A program made the position numbers and the translations under genes. A stretch of 64,000 bases of DNA from Liopterus haemorrhoidalis (Eukaryota > Arthropoda > Insecta > Coleoptera > Dytiscidae): the NCBI GenBank assembly GCA_963971575.1, contig OZ020611.1, positions 53,205,466-53,269,465 of the forward strand, read 5' to 3'. Below are positions 21,947-34,146 of the stretch, piece by piece. The notes beneath the pieces are model-generated. The model saw nothing but the letters and a program-made list of their open reading frames with translations. It made no database searches and was not told where the DNA came from. Each line of letters opens with the position of its first letter. The stretch's first letter is position 1.

Positions 21947-22158
21947 CAATGTTCCCTCTAATTTTTTCGCTGACTGCGCGGTTCTAAAGTATATGGGAGC
22001 AAAAATGTTCAAAACGTATCTAAAAGTGTGCAAGTAGGGGGGTTCTGCCACAGGAGCCCCCTGTTTTAAGTCAAAAATTTTGCCCATTGTGCGCAAAATA
22101 CAAAATCAGCTGCGCAACTTAGTGCGCGGCCGCGCCCTCTCATTTAGAGGGAACATTG
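21947..22158. mobile_element. 212-bp hAT-like MITE with 8-bp target duplication
   Basis: Begins CAATGTTCCCTCTAA and ends TTAGAGGGAACATTG, an inverted repeat. The 8-bp ATTGTAGA occurs exactly on both sides (21939-21946 and 22159-22166). Internal sequence is GC-rich with GTGCGC motifs and non-coding. TIR and TSD length fit hAT. Confidence 0.92.
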
Positions 22159-22214
22159 ATTGTAGATCATGTTAAGAATGAATTTATACACATTTTTAGG
22201 TCGTTATATTATAT

Positions 22215-22310
22215 ATTCAGTGAGATATGGCCTTTTGTTTGAAGGTCTGACCGTTAAAACACTTTGCGGGACAGACCTTCAAATAAAAGGCCATATCTCA
22301 CTGAATATCC
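22215..22310. repeat. Inverted repeat (hairpin)
   Basis: TTCAGTGAGATATGGCCTTT...GAAGGTCT at 22218-22250 is repeated inverted at 22274-22308, with a 20-odd-bp loop. It belongs to the repeat that the MITE at 21947 interrupted. Confidence 0.85.
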
Positions 22311-22315
22311 TTAAC

Positions 22316-22997
22316 ATCTTAACGTTATGACGGTTTAACATCAACTCTCTTAAAACATGACTCGAATGCTTATATCGCCCAACTGTTGATTGTCGGTCTT
22401 GTACTATCTTAAAATTCATAATTTATTTGTGATAACTCAGATAAATATCCCATTAGAAAATAGCCGAATCAGAATATTTATATCTCAGACAGAATTTAAT
22501 TATTATTTATGTGCTTATGGTTGACGTATATTTTTAACACAATAATTTACGATTCACTTTTCATGTTCCATTGACAAAGTGTCAAGTTAAAATAATAAAC
22601 AATCTACCGTTATCTTAAATGCCCTTTCTAAGCAATAGATTATTTTTGTATCGTTTAACAGATTAAATATTTTACTCTAATTGAATGATTATAATGAATT
22701 TATTTATGAAATTTTATTTATGAAATAATACCAAAATTACCTCCCTTACAGATACACATATCAGACTTTTCTAGCTTCATACACATGCACAAAATTTCAT
22801 TTTTTCGACAGATACATTCTATGCTGAAAAAAATATCCTGTAAAATAATGCGTAATTATATAAAAAAAATCACCCTATTTTCTGTGCTACCAGACAAAGC
22901 GGCATCAAAGGGAGCCGACTAATAAACCATTAAACAAAGCGTCGGACGCTGGTCGCTCGGTAACTAAAGCTAGTGTTAGGATGATGATGTTACTGAC
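22316..22997. other. Non-coding gap, probable intron
   Basis: AT-rich; lies downstream (minus strand) of the exon at 22998 and probably belongs to the intron of that gene. Confidence 0.4.
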
Positions 22998-23164
22998 CTG
23001 TAGCCACATCTGGAGTGTCTGCTTGATGGCAGGCTCGGGCACCGGGGGCGGTATTACGCACTGCTGGAGAGCGGCGACTAACATGTTCGCCGCCTCCTTC
23101 ACCGTCGGCGGCGGCACGCCCGCCGGCGGACCAGCACTATCTGGACTACGGCCTCCGGTGTTGC
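22998..23164 (-). CDS. Internal exon of an unidentified host gene
   Basis: A 167-bp GC-rich, CpG-rich island stands out from the AT-rich surroundings. On the minus strand it is bounded by an acceptor (TTGTTGTAG before 23164) and a donor (CAG then GTCAGT after 22998), with an open frame of two bases plus 55 codons. The peptide contains GGRSPDSAGPPAGVPPPTVK, followed by EAANMLVAALQQCVIPPPVP and an IKQTLQMWLQ end. It is a Pro-rich stretch followed by amphipathic helices. I do not recognise the protein. Composition and splice signals argue for a real coding exon of a gene with large introns. A decayed partial copy lies at 19020-19105. Confidence 0.65.
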
Positions 23165-24437
23165 CTACAACAATACAATCTTGTTAGGATGGGTTAAATC
23201 AACCATACAAATAAAATTAGAGTTAGAAAAAAAAGCATTAAAGCCACGTTTAGTGAATTTCTAGACAGTTATAGATAATTTAATTTTAAATTAAAATAGG
23301 TACAGGTACACAATCTTTTATCCGAAATTATGAAAATCGAAAAGCTCCCAAAGCTTAACGTAACATTTATTTATTTCAAAATTTGGTTACACAACGGGCC
23401 AAAGCTACACAACGGGCCAAAGATAAAATTGATTAATATGATCTGGACAGTCAAATATGTTGTTAATAACTTTGAATACAAAACAGATATCAGTTATTAT
23501 TCGTCTGTTTTCCAAAGATACAAGGCTAATATCAGTAGAGGATTTGAACTTAATATGTTTGATGAATCTATCCTGTATTTTCGCAATTCGATTAATATAA
23601 ACACATAATAATGAGGTGACCAACATAATTCAGTTGACAGAGAAGGTGACAGAGCAAAATTCAAGCTGGCTCCTTACCATAGAATAATATAAGGACAAAA
23701 TAATCCAATTATAATAGTATATTATTACATGAGCGATTATGACCGCCATTATTCACGAAGATGCGTTTGAGCCCACGAGCCGAAGGCGAGTGGCGCAAAT
23801 CATCTGAGTGAATAATGGCCATAATCGCGAATGTAATACTATGCTTTTTCCACACCTATTAAACAAATAAATTAGACTCAAATTTGATTATTTTAAAGAA
23901 AGTGACAGCGTCATCCATAACCAAAGTGAAAAACAAAACTGCCATGGCCTACTACCACTGCATTGTCAAATATGATTGGATCAGCGAGAGTGATTTATGG
24001 AAATGTAGGTTTGTGATTGGCCGTAAGCAGTTAATTATGAAATGATAATTCACTGTAGTTATTTATGGGTACTATTTTTCACGAAAAAAGTGCTAATAAT
24101 TGCAATATAATTAAATAGGGGTGGAAAAACTATTATAACTATGCTATATATGCTTATAGATATGCTATGCAACATAAGCATAAAAATTACACTATTCCCT
24201 TTGTGCTGTTTATTACAAACAGATGTTTCGAAGGGTCAAATCCATTGTTCCACACGTTAAGGTGCATACTGACTTGATCATTTGTACGCGCACGGATTAT
24301 GTGCGCGCACGGATTTTCGGGCGGGTAAAAAAAATTGCACACACAATTTCTGTTATATCCACGCACAAATTTATTTAAAGTAAGTAGTGTCAACAATGGC
24401 GGAAAGTAATGTTGTTGCCTTAACAAGTACAGCGAAC
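23165..24437. other. Non-coding gap with small inverted-repeat elements
   Basis: Contains a 21-bp tandem duplication at 23388-23424, an inverted pair GCGATTATGACCGCCATTATTC / GAATAATGGCCATAATCGC at about 23732-23838, and another (TTTTTCCACACCTATT at 23849 against AATAGGGGTGGAAAAA at 24115-24131). These look like MITE remnants. No gene supported. Confidence 0.6.
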
Positions 24438-24440
24438 ATA

Positions 24441-24888
24441 GGCCGCATTCAGTAGACTCATCGGTGACTTACCGGTACAAACTTACTGGCAAATTTGACT
24501 GAATTCACATTTTTTGGCAGCGCTGTCGAACGGCGTATATGAAAACTACAATATCTAAACAATGACAGATTGTAATGGCAGTAAATTTTGAATGTAAGCT
24601 TTTACAGTAATTTTAAAGGACATGTGCTTTATATACGTCTCCTCAATATCTAAGTGAACTGACTTAACAATAAATTCCATAATTTTTTACTTGCTTTGTG
24701 CTCGATTCTTTGTTAATACAGATATAGCTGTCAAAATATCCACCGGTGAGCAGCCAACCGTAAATGAAATCCGGTTAATAAAATGGCACCCGGTGAGTAA
24801 GTACGGTAACTCACCGGTAGATCAACGTATGCATACAGGAAAAAATTTATCAACTGGTAACTCACTGGTGAGTCTGCTGAATGCGGCG
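24441..24888. mobile_element. PIF/Harbinger-like MITE
   Basis: Imperfect terminal inverted repeats: GGCCGCATTCAGTAGACTCA at the left, CGCCGCATTCAGCAGACTCA on the other strand at the right, continuing into (G/A)GTGA(C/G)TTACC. The 3-bp ATA flanks both ends. A 3-bp duplication and a transposase fragment of that superfamily just downstream support PIF/Harbinger, but the link is tentative. Confidence 0.7.
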
Positions 24889-24965
24889 ATAGTATACTTG
24901 GTAAAAAAAAAAAAAAAACAAAACAAAACAAACGTGATGGATGACACAACTATATAGATTCTATA

Positions 24966-25190
24966 TTATAGAAGCAGGGAAATATACAATGGTTTAAGTT
25001 TGCTAGCAGAACTACAAATGCAAGAGGTTAGTGGACAATTTCAAAATTTTGTTCCATGTCTGCGGCAAATTTTGAACTACTCGTTAATAAAGTTGGTCGC
25101 AAAATTGGGAAGAAAGACAAGATTTATAAAGGCTGTTCCCGTGAAAAAACGAGTGGCCATAACCCTCATTTTTTGCAAGTGGGGATTCGT
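24966..25190 (+). pseudogene. N-terminal fragment of a PIF/Harbinger transposase (ALP1-like)
   Basis: Three short frames read in order LLAELQMQEVSGQFQNFV, then MSAANFELLVNKVGRKIGKK, then AVPVKKRVAITLIF. Together they follow the start of Harbinger nucleases (a YFNFxRM-like motif, LLxKVgpkI, ERLAxTLRFLATG). At least two frameshifts break it, and homology stops where the first catalytic region should begin. No function is possible. Confidence 0.7.
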
Positions 25191-25349
25191 TTACCAGCAT
25201 GCAATACCTTTTTACTCAATTTCATGTTGAATATTTACTGGTGTTTACATACATTTACGCGCACATTTATATGATTGCATAAACCCGTACACACTGAGCG
25301 CAGAAGTTCTTTGATCTTATCGACGGGACCGAGAAGCTACGGATAGCAT

Positions 25350-26098
25350 GATTCTAGGTCAATTTATCGAAAATCAATTTATCGAAAATCAATTTATCGA
25401 AAGCAAATTTATCGAAAGCAAGTTTATCGAAAGCAAATTTATCGAAAATCAATTTATCGAATGCTCAATTTATCGAATGACACGTTTATCGAAAATGCTT
25501 AGTAATATTATGTTATTTCATAAAAACAAATTTTCTTATTTATATAAATTTTCGGTATAACTAGGGAATAGGTCATACCACTAGCATCATACCACACATG
25601 ATTTGTTCAATTTACGGTGATTCTAAACAGGTGGCATTATTATGTTAGTGTAAGTTTGTTTTGTCATTAAAATAGAAGATGGGTAGCTCGCTTCGCTCGG
25701 CTTCTTCTAACCAAACCCTTACTAACTTAACCTAAGATAGTGTTTTGACATTAAACTAGAAGATGGGTAGCTCTCTGCTCGGTTTCTTCTAACCAAACCC
25801 TTACTAACCTAACCTAACCTTTCCAGTGTTTTTATATTCAAACACTATGTCACTTTATTTACCTTCACAATAATTAATTACAATGTAAACTAAATTTTTT
25901 TTCATTATTAATTCCTACCGAAATAATTCAACAATCAATTTTCGATAAATATGCCATTCGATAAATTGAGCATTCGATAAACTAGCTTTCGATAAATTGA
26001 TTTTCGATAAATTTGCTTTCGATAAATTGATTTTCGATAAATTGATTTTCGATAAATTTGCTTTCGATAAATTGATTTTCGATAAACTCGCCGGTTCC
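25350..26098. mobile_element. Small foldback element, copy 1 (749 bp)
   Basis: Ends GATTCTAGGTC at the left and CTCGCCGGTTCC at the right; the 10-bp CGGATAGCAT lies on both sides (25340-25349 and 26099-26108). Left arm 25360-25500 is a tandem array of the 15-bp unit AATTTATCGAAAATC (with AAAGC and ATGCTC variants), and the right arm 25935-26095 is the same array inverted. The centre has about 1.5 units of an 89-bp repeat with AACCTAACCT (TTAGG-type) runs. Non-coding: the FIENQ and LSKIN frames are translations of the array. Same family as 42514-43325 and 43868-44908. Confidence 0.93.
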
Positions 26099-26109
26099 CG
26101 GATAGCATT

Positions 26110-26944
26110 CGTGGGCGTATTAGTGTACGCGCACACAAATTGTATCTCGTACTCATCTGAGCAATTTTATGCGCAGAGCATTCGTGCGAGCACAAATGCT
26201 TTGGTCAGTACGCGCCTTTATGCGTATTGGTATGGAGTTATTATAAACCAGGCTTAAGTCTTATTACCGAAAGCTCGCAATAAAATTAGCGGCACTTGCC
26301 ATTTAATATTATAAATTAATATCATATTTATAATTCATCTTTTTAAGTTTTAATCCATAGCTTTTGCCTTGAAGACCTGATGATAATTAGTTCTGTGTCA
26401 CTGAGAATTACTCAAAGCTTTCTGTCAGCCAAAGAAAAAACATTAAACTTTTCACACTGATGAGTTTCAAGATTTAAATTTATGTTCTCTGTTACCGGAT
26501 ATTTCCGTACCTAAACAAAACATAACCTAAGCTATTCATGTTGAATTTACAAAATAAAAAACAAAATACCCTTTTTATTTAATCCTTCGTTGTTCATTTT
26601 TTTTTTTTTTTTTTTAGTTTTTCATCAATTGTTACTATAGAGCTTTTGTATTCCTCTCAATCATTGTTTTAACAACATATGTTCCCGATGTACACATTGA
26701 AATCTACAGATTTTCGTTCTGATATAGAACTTTAAAGATTTTAATTGAATTTCTGACCAGTTTCCGTAAAATGAAACGCAGGTAATGTGTAACAGAGTTA
26801 ATTGAATTTTGGTTTTCTTTTAATAAGTTTCACGATAAATCACGCTCCAAAGATTTTAAGTTAGGAAATATTGTTTAGATATATAAAATTTTAAAAAATA
26901 GTAATCTGTATGACGTGGGAATATTCACAAATTTCACGGTTTCG
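26110..26944. other. Non-coding gap
   Basis: AT-rich, with a T18 run near 26599-26617. No gene. Confidence 0.5.
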
Positions 26945-27295
26945 CAAGTGTCAATAGGCTATTCCAAACGTTTAAGCGGAACTAACTGGAATTTTCATTT
27001 TTATAAGTTGTCATGAACTGTATTTTTAAGGATTGAAGTAAGATTTTGCGAAACAAAATGATCAAAAGCTTCACTTAATCGGTAAGAGGTTCTATAATTG
27101 AAAATCTAGTTCCGTTGAAACCAAAGAAACGTTTGAAATAGCCTATATGTTTGATTTAAGCGGAACTAGATTTTGAAAACTAGTGACTTTTAACGTTTAA
27201 ATTTTGTTTAGCAAAAGCCAACTTCAGCTCGTGACAACTTACAAAAATAAAAATTCCATTTGGTTCCGCTTAAACGTTTAGAATTGCATGTATGT
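26945..27295. mobile_element. MITE with about 60-bp inverted repeats and a nested copy
   Basis: GGCTATTCCAAACGTTTAAG and following 40 bp at 26957-27017 are repeated inverted at about 27229-27292 (read TAAACGTTTAAGCGGAACCA on the other strand). Internally GAAACGTTTGAAATAGCCTA and TTTAAGCGGAACTAG at 27128-27170 look like the junction of two copies. No coding. Superfamily not determined. Confidence 0.75.
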
Positions 27296-29295
27296 GCCAT
27301 TTTGTAATAAGAAACTAAGAAGAAAAAAAAAACAAATTTTTTATGTTGTATTTTTATAATATCTTGGTATCGTTGGTAATTCTGAAATGGCACATTTCAA
27401 AATATTTGCCAATTAATTAACATTAATGTATATATTGCACAATTTTGACACGTTAATTTGGAAACTAACCGATATATACTGCCCTACATGAAGTAAAAGA
27501 ATACATCAAGTCAAAAATACTAAAACTTCGATATCTATCGAAAAATAAAATCGAAAAATAATCTGAACAATAATTCCTGTTGTATTATTCCAGTTACATC
27601 AATGTGCATTACTTTTTCATATTTTTAGATCGAACCGTTAGGTGATGGGGACAAAAAAATTATTAGTACTTTTTTCTTCAAATCGCATTAAAATAAAGAG
27701 ATTTTTAAAAATCACTTTTTTGTTCTTGGTCTTCCTTTTAGGGAGCGTTCTTTTGACGAGTCACAATAAATTTAGAAAATATATATTTTTTAAACACAAA
27801 ATATCGAATCAATAAATTCCTATTGATCATGATGGAAAATTTTTAAAAATATATATGTTTTCGTTAAATACATATTTGTTTGTTCAATCATCAAAATAGT
27901 CTAGAGATATTTGATTAGGTTGGGAATTTTTGATTGTTATTTTATAAAGATTTTTTTAATGGTGTGTAGGCAGGACCGACACATGTAAGTCCTGTTTACA
28001 TATTATTAGTAGGGTATATATTATGGAATAACAAACAAACATTATTTTCTTGATTTTATTAGATATTTTATTGAATGTCCTTGGACCATTTTGCTGAGTG
28101 TATCTTTCGAGCATACACATATATTTTTTGATTAGTCTATATGCGAATCAAATAATTGTCAACGCATGTCATATTTTAAATCTCAGCCGCCCAGCCGCTT
28201 GGTCACACTCTACCATACAGGACATGAGGTACCAGTGGCATATACAGGACTCATGGTTAGGAGAGGGGGTACTTAGGATGAGATCTGTAAGAAAGGGGAT
28301 GATACTGGATGCTCGCGGGCCGCCTATGGCCCGCGACCTAAGTTTTTGTGGCGTCTGAAGCGTTAATGAAATAAAATCTTGAGCTTACTAAGGATAAAAA
28401 TATATTTAAAAATATAAAATATACTCTCTTTTCCCTTTTCTTTATAAAAGAATTTCAAGGTGTCGTTCGGGATTTTTGAAGTTCCGTCACTGCTTATCAT
28501 TTTGTAGGAAAAATAGCACACGACCCAAATGAGTTTGACACACCTGCTGTTGGATATTCATGTTTATATCAAAAACAAAAAGAGATGATGATTTCATTAT
28601 TTGTTGATACAAAAAACGCGATTGTTAATCAATGTATCAAAAACTTTCATTTAATATCCTTCAAAATATTACAACCTTTTTTTTTTCTTCGATAAATACA
28701 TATTTGATTATATTATTCGCGGGATATATTTTTGAAGTCTCAGTATTTCGTACATGTGTTTACTTCTCTAAATCCAGCCGCTTGGCACAATTTCTACCGA
28801 ACAGAAAGACTCATGTGACCGAAAAAGGATTTCTTGATTATACATATGGAAACCTAAAAATAACATGGGAATATGCATTTTCTATTCATTTCAATACTAA
28901 TAACAATAAAATATACCTTATATATTGTATAAGTTATATTGCTGTACGATTATTTTAAATTTGTTAAATTTTCATTTCATTAGACCTTGGAATCATTTCA
29001 TTGGAGAAAAAAAAATAGAGAACGATCAAGAAAATTATGAAAAGAAAAAATTCAAAGAGCCGTAATAATAAGCAGGGTGGAATGGACATAAACAAGGACT
29101 GACACAAGTTAGAAAAAAGTGACAAGAAATATGGAACAACACATCGTAACTTAATCCCTAATACAAGGGTTACCTGTTATGTTTTTACAAACGACCACTA
29201 GATGGCAATATTGAAATGTGTCATTACGATATTCGTAAAATTTCACATTTGTTATTGCGAAATCAGTGGCAGCTTATAAATTGTCCGAGTAGTTT
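27296..29295. other. Non-coding gap with dispersed repeats
   Basis: Contains copies of the dispersed family described for 20640-21110 (27560-28000 and 28650-28830) and a GC-rich phrase near 28313-28335 that is self-complementary (CGGGCCGCCTATGGCCCG). No gene supported. Confidence 0.5.
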
Positions 29296-30335
29296 GTTGA
29301 CAGTGAGCGTTAAAAAAACAAGTTGGTGAAAAAATTGATATTACTCGTGAAGGATTTGATTTTAGTAAAGACCTAACTCAACAACAATTCATAGATTCGC
29401 TTCATTCCACTTTTGGTAAAGAAGCACCATTAGAAAAGACTGTTTACAATTAGTTTGCAGAATTTCGTCGACGTCGTGCGTCCGTCATTGATGAAACTCT
29501 TGAAGGTCAATCAAAATTCGTTGTTCAACAAAAAAACATCCATGCTGTACGCAAAATGATTGAAGAAGATCGGCATGTGACTTACTGTGAGATAGAGGCA
29601 TCCTTTGGCATATCGCAGACTGCAATACATTCGATTTTGCATGAACATTTAACTGTGAAAAAGATCTGTTCCCGATGGATTCCGCATAATTTGACCGAAG
29701 CTCAAAAAAAGGCTCGTGATGATTGATGTAAGGGAATGCTTAAAAAAATCAACCTAGGCACTGCAAAATCCGTATACAACATCCTTACAGGTGACGAAAC
29801 TTGGATTCATTCATATGAACCGGAAACTAAGCAACAATCCACTTTTTGGGTCTTCCAAGATGAACCGAAACCCACAAAAGTTGTTCGTTCACGTAGCACT
29901 TCCAAGATCACTTGTTTCTTCGGTTGTACTGGACATGTCGCAACCATTCCTTTAGAGGATCAGCAACAATTGTTTGCCAGAAGTCATCGACAAAATCAGG
30001 AAAAAGAACCAAAAACGTCGCATCATTCTTCATCATGACAATGCAAGCTTCCACACAGCACGTCAAACAATTGATTATTTGAAGGAGAAAAACATCGAAT
30101 TAAAGTCTAATTGCCCGTATTCACCTGATTTATCCCCTAACGACTTTTTTTGTTCCCCAATGTCAAACAAAAAATGCATGGACAGCGATTTTCATCACCT
30201 CAAGAACCTGTTGAAGCCTTAGAAAACCATGTTTTTGAGATACCAACAGAGTGGAAAAAATATTTCGAGAATTGGTTTGAACGCATGCAAAAGTGTATAA
30301 ATCTTAAAGGCGAATATTCTGAAAAGCAAAAACGA
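29296..30335 (+). pseudogene. Full-length but broken mariner transposase gene (DD34D)
   Basis: Reads through nearly all of a mariner transposase in shifting frames: N-terminal region with QQQFIDSLHSTFGKEAP and FRRRRASVIDETLEGQ, then TGDETWIHSYEPETKQQST (first Asp), LHHDNASFHTARQ (second Asp), YSPDLSPNDFF (third Asp, 34 residues later), and the tail RMQKCINLKGEY. All three catalytic Asp codons survive. There are in-frame stops near 29451 and 29723 and frameshifts near 29950 and 30150, so it is dead. The terminal inverted repeats were not resolved. It differs from the mariners at 8640, 37279 and 61395. Confidence 0.88.
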
Positions 30336-30385
30336 GATTGTTCAAAAAAAAAAAAAAAAAATGTCTTTCTTAGTTTTCCTTTTAA

Positions 30386-30974
30386 AAGGCGTATCACACT
30401 AGAACGCTATCCAAGTCTTATTTTTGTAGGTTTTTTTTCAGGATCCAAGTCTTCAGGTCTTGACATATCACACGGTATTTGAATATTAGTTAAGACTTGG
30501 AAATTGTTTGTTTACCCATGCGCACATCGTGAAATTATGACAGTTGACAGTTATATTTTGAAAGGTTATTTTAAAATTGGTTTTTAAAGTTTTGTTTATA
30601 ATGAATGAGGAAGAAATACATAGGATCTTGTGGATCCCATAACGGCGGGTTTTCTTTAACAAAATTTATTAACTCTTCTTCTAATATAATTTTTTTTAAA
30701 TAAATAACTTTTCAATAATACAAATTTAACAACACTAGACGTAAACAAAAGACAAAGACGCGTCAGCTGAGAGCGAGATAAAACCAGTTGGCGCACGCGC
30801 ATTTTGTAAGACCTGGGTAAAGAGACCGAGAAATTGTATCCTGTTTCATTTGACTGGTCTTCAAAACCTAGGTTTTTTCTTCATACTATCACACGCACAA
30901 GACTTCGATTCGAATGCAAAGACTTTAATTTTCCAAGTTTAGACTTGAATAATAACTCTAATGTGATAAGGCCT
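30386..30974. mobile_element. Possible MITE with degenerate inverted repeats
   Basis: AGGCGTATCACACTAGAACG at 30386 is loosely matched inverted at 30930-30974 (AGGCCTTATCACATTAGAG on the other strand), and both are followed by CCAAGTCT / CAAGTCTAA. No coding. Boundaries uncertain. Confidence 0.5.
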
Positions 30975-31845
30975 ATGTTTTTACAAAACTTAAAAGGTAG
31001 CCCTCGTATTTGTAACTATTTCATAAATAAAACCATTCTAATTAATTAAAATTATAAATGTATATCATATTTTCGGAGAAGAAAAAATCAAAATGTATAC
31101 CATATTTTCGAATGGAGGGAGTAATATAAAATAACAAATTGATTTAGCGCCATACAGGGGAATTAATACTCCTCTACCATTCTATTAATATTTACTTCAG
31201 CCATATTAATTTATCTTCAAATCTTATAAACAATAATATTCCATTAACAAGTTTTACTTTCACAACTTTTTGTTTATTTCCGCACCACAAAATAACAAAC
31301 TTTTTAGATATTGTGGTATTTCAGGTAGACCCTTAATACCTTGAAATCCAGCAAAAACAACCTACAAGTTCGGAGCTTAAGCGAAACAGACCAGACACAG
31401 ACCTAATGATCCGCAGATTAGAGCTCTTGCTATATATATATATACAGAAACAAACAGTAACCAAACACTGGAAAGCGCTGATAACAAACACACTTAAATA
31501 AGGGATTTAGCGCCGAATAATAATCTGAATCGAGACACGCTCTAAGAAGTGAATTAGATAAAAACAAATTTAAAAACTCTTTAATTTAAGAATATTTTTC
31601 CAGGAAAGAAAATTATTTTAATAAGATTTCTGTGATATTTTCTACCAAATTTATGTGAGTGACATTTATCCAGGATGATTACAAATTCAAATACAATAAG
31701 ACCACGGATAAACCCCTCCAATCTATATTCTAACAGTAACGAGACTATAACTGAGTAAAGTTAGAAACCACTGAAGCAGTTCACTTTAATTTATTTTCGA
31801 AATTGCGTTGTTTCCTACACGACATATATTAAATATTTTTCTTAA
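30975..31845. other. Non-coding gap
   Basis: AT-rich with a short (TA)n tract near 31430-31443. No gene. Confidence 0.5.
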
Positions 31846-32371
31846 AGTTGGTTTTACACAGTTCAATTAATTGATAACTAAATTGATCAAGTTTTTTGTC
31901 AATTAATTGAAAACTTTATTGGTATCTTTGGAAACAAGCATCACTTTACACACATCAATTTATTTATCAATTTTTTGGAAAAATTTTACATTACCAACAG
32001 TAAAACATGTTGACATATTTATCAGAATGAAAATATTGAAAAAATCTTCACAAAGTTACGAGCTGTGAACAAAAACAAAAGAAATAACCTAGATGATGGT
32101 AAATTAGAACGTTCGAGGTACTGTCACATTTGAAAACGAAACACAAACTATATATTTCGAGGTTACGCTACAACTAAACAGTTGGCAATATCTTAACAGA
32201 TAAAAATATACCTAGAATTCCCTATAAAATTGATGAAAAAAAGAACTTGTTTTATTTTCTAGATAAATTGATCATTTAGTTGACGAAATATTTACACTTT
32301 ACACACATCAATTAACTGAATATCAACTTTTTCAATTAACTGATCAATAAGTTGAATTGTGTAAAACCTAC
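31846..32371. mobile_element. 526-bp MITE flanked by TTAA
   Basis: Inverted ends: AGTTGGTTTTACACAGTTCA at the left, GTAGGTTTTACACAATTCAA on the other strand at the right, continuing as AATTGAT/ATTGATCA-type inverted sequence. TTAA occurs at 31842-31845 and 32372-32375. TTAA suggests piggyBac-like mobilisation, but the ends lack the usual CCC; a 3-bp TAA duplication is the alternative. Non-coding. Confidence 0.8.
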
Positions 32372-32890
32372 TTAAGTTTTGTTTAGACGCAACGTAGCTA
32401 TGCGTTCCAGCATTCTCGCCGAGAATATTTGCCAAAACAATCCGTGCCGATAGTTATAAGGAAGGTGACTGAAGTAATACGCTCAGTATGAACAGATTAT
32501 CCGGTGTGTTCAGACTATGGTTTCTCCGTTTGTATTCGTTTATAGCTCAATCACTTGGTAACAAAAAAATTCAACAACAAGCGATTCTGGTTCATATACG
32601 TTTTGTTAATAGTTATAGCTACTACGCGTCATGTTATGGTATTTTCTGTCATATTTATTTTTATTATTTTTTTTATTAGAAAAAATGTAAACTTCTTTCT
32701 TTTCTTGGTAACGAAATATGATTTGCCTTCAATTTGAAATAATAAATAATTATTATTAATAAAAAATAACTTAAAAATGACATAACATTTGTATATTCTT
32801 ACGTTTGCAACATTTAGACCGTTACTGCCAGAACCTGATAATGAGTAATTAGTAGTAATTTGAATGAAGACCGGCTGCAAGAGTGTAGAG
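32372..32890. other. Non-coding gap
   Basis: Short frames here resemble nothing known; 32488-32679 is a hydrophobic low-complexity frame that I do not support as a gene. Confidence 0.5.
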
Positions 32891-33241
32891 CAGTGGTAGG
32901 CAAATCTTTTGGCTGTCGGGCCACATTGCGGGTTTAAATTTGACCGCGGGCCACATTACGGATGAAAATTTGACGGCGTGCCAAAAAAAAATTAGTTTTA
33001 TAATTTTTAATATTGTTTTTGTTACGAGTTATTTTATAAATTTTAAAAGCAATATTTTTAAACTAAAACGTGTATTTATTAAGCAATTTAAAGAAAATTG
33101 GAAAGAATGAAAATTTGAAAGAATATTGGACAGACAGAAACATTTTTGCAGGACGAAATAATTTATAAAATGCTTCGCGGGCCGGATAGAATTTCAGGTC
33201 GGGCCGGATCCGGCTCGCGGGGCGCCATTTGCCCAGGCCTG
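32891..33241. mobile_element. 351-bp hAT MITE
   Basis: Starts CAGTGGTAGGCAAA and ends TTTGCCCAGGCCTG; flanked by the exact 8-bp GTGTAGAG (32883-32890 and 33242-33249). The GGGCCACATT and GGGCCGGAT phrases are typical of this widespread hAT end type. Non-coding, AT-rich centre. Confidence 0.93.
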
Positions 33242-33249
33242 GTGTAGAG

Positions 33250-34138
33250 CAATAAGAATCACTTGATCAGAAGAGTTTTTCAATAAAAAAATTAAATCTT
33301 AAATATCAGTTATATTATAAAAATAATTTAATTTATTTGTTATTTAGTAAATATTTATATAATAAATCATTTAATAAAACACATTATTTGTTTTTTACAA
33401 TTTCCCTTCTCCAAAATATCGTTTGTGGCCTGTTTTTTAAGAGAAACATTTTTACATTATTATTTCAATTTTAAAGTCCATGCCGAATATCATTTAGAAC
33501 TGAAATTTCGTCTTGTTTCGTATTATTTAATTCCTCTTGAGATAGTATGTTTAAAATTATATTGTAATGGTCTAAATTAATACGGACGTCATTATTTTGG
33601 ACAAGATGTTTTATGTCAAGCGATTTTTTTTTTTCAATTTACTTTTGGAATCTTTGTAATCTTTGTTTTCATACCATTTTTTTGCCAGTTATTTTAATTT
33701 TGCCCAAACTATTTAGCTTGGGTTATTTTGTAATTGTCAAATTTTCCCACATTTCTTTGTGTTTTAAATTTCCCTGACCATCTTTTTTCACTCATTTTAC
33801 TATGTCATAGATTACTAATAATTGTGTTGACAATTTTTACAATAGATTACTAATTACTAATAACTTGACAATTTTTCTTGCATTATTATAACAACAAAAC
33901 AAGTTATCATAACAACTAAACATGCAGAACGAATTTAAACGAGAATTGGGCCCCAGGACTGTATTCACGATTCAATTTGCACGGTTCTTTTCTATTCTCA
34001 ACCAGTGTTTGCCAGCTACCTCTTTATATCGGCAGACCATCTTTTAGACGGTCGGTGTACACTTTTTTGCCATATCTGGGACGTCAGTGAGCGATATTTG
34101 TTGCTCACCTTACATCAGTTCTTCTGATGCTATATTTA
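33250..34138. other. Non-coding gap
   Basis: AT-rich, no gene. Short duplicated phrases (ATTACTAATAATTG) near 33805-33865. Confidence 0.5.
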
Positions 34139-34146
34139 GCCTAGAT

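Noticed and set aside
23330..23608. 92-codon plus-strand frame
   Set aside because: Partly a tandem duplication (HNGPKLHNGPK), no homology recognised, and it lies in probable intron.
25348..25560. FIENQ/FIESK repeat peptide as a gene, and its counterpart at 25915-26195
   Set aside because: Direct translation of the 15-bp arm units of a non-coding foldback element.
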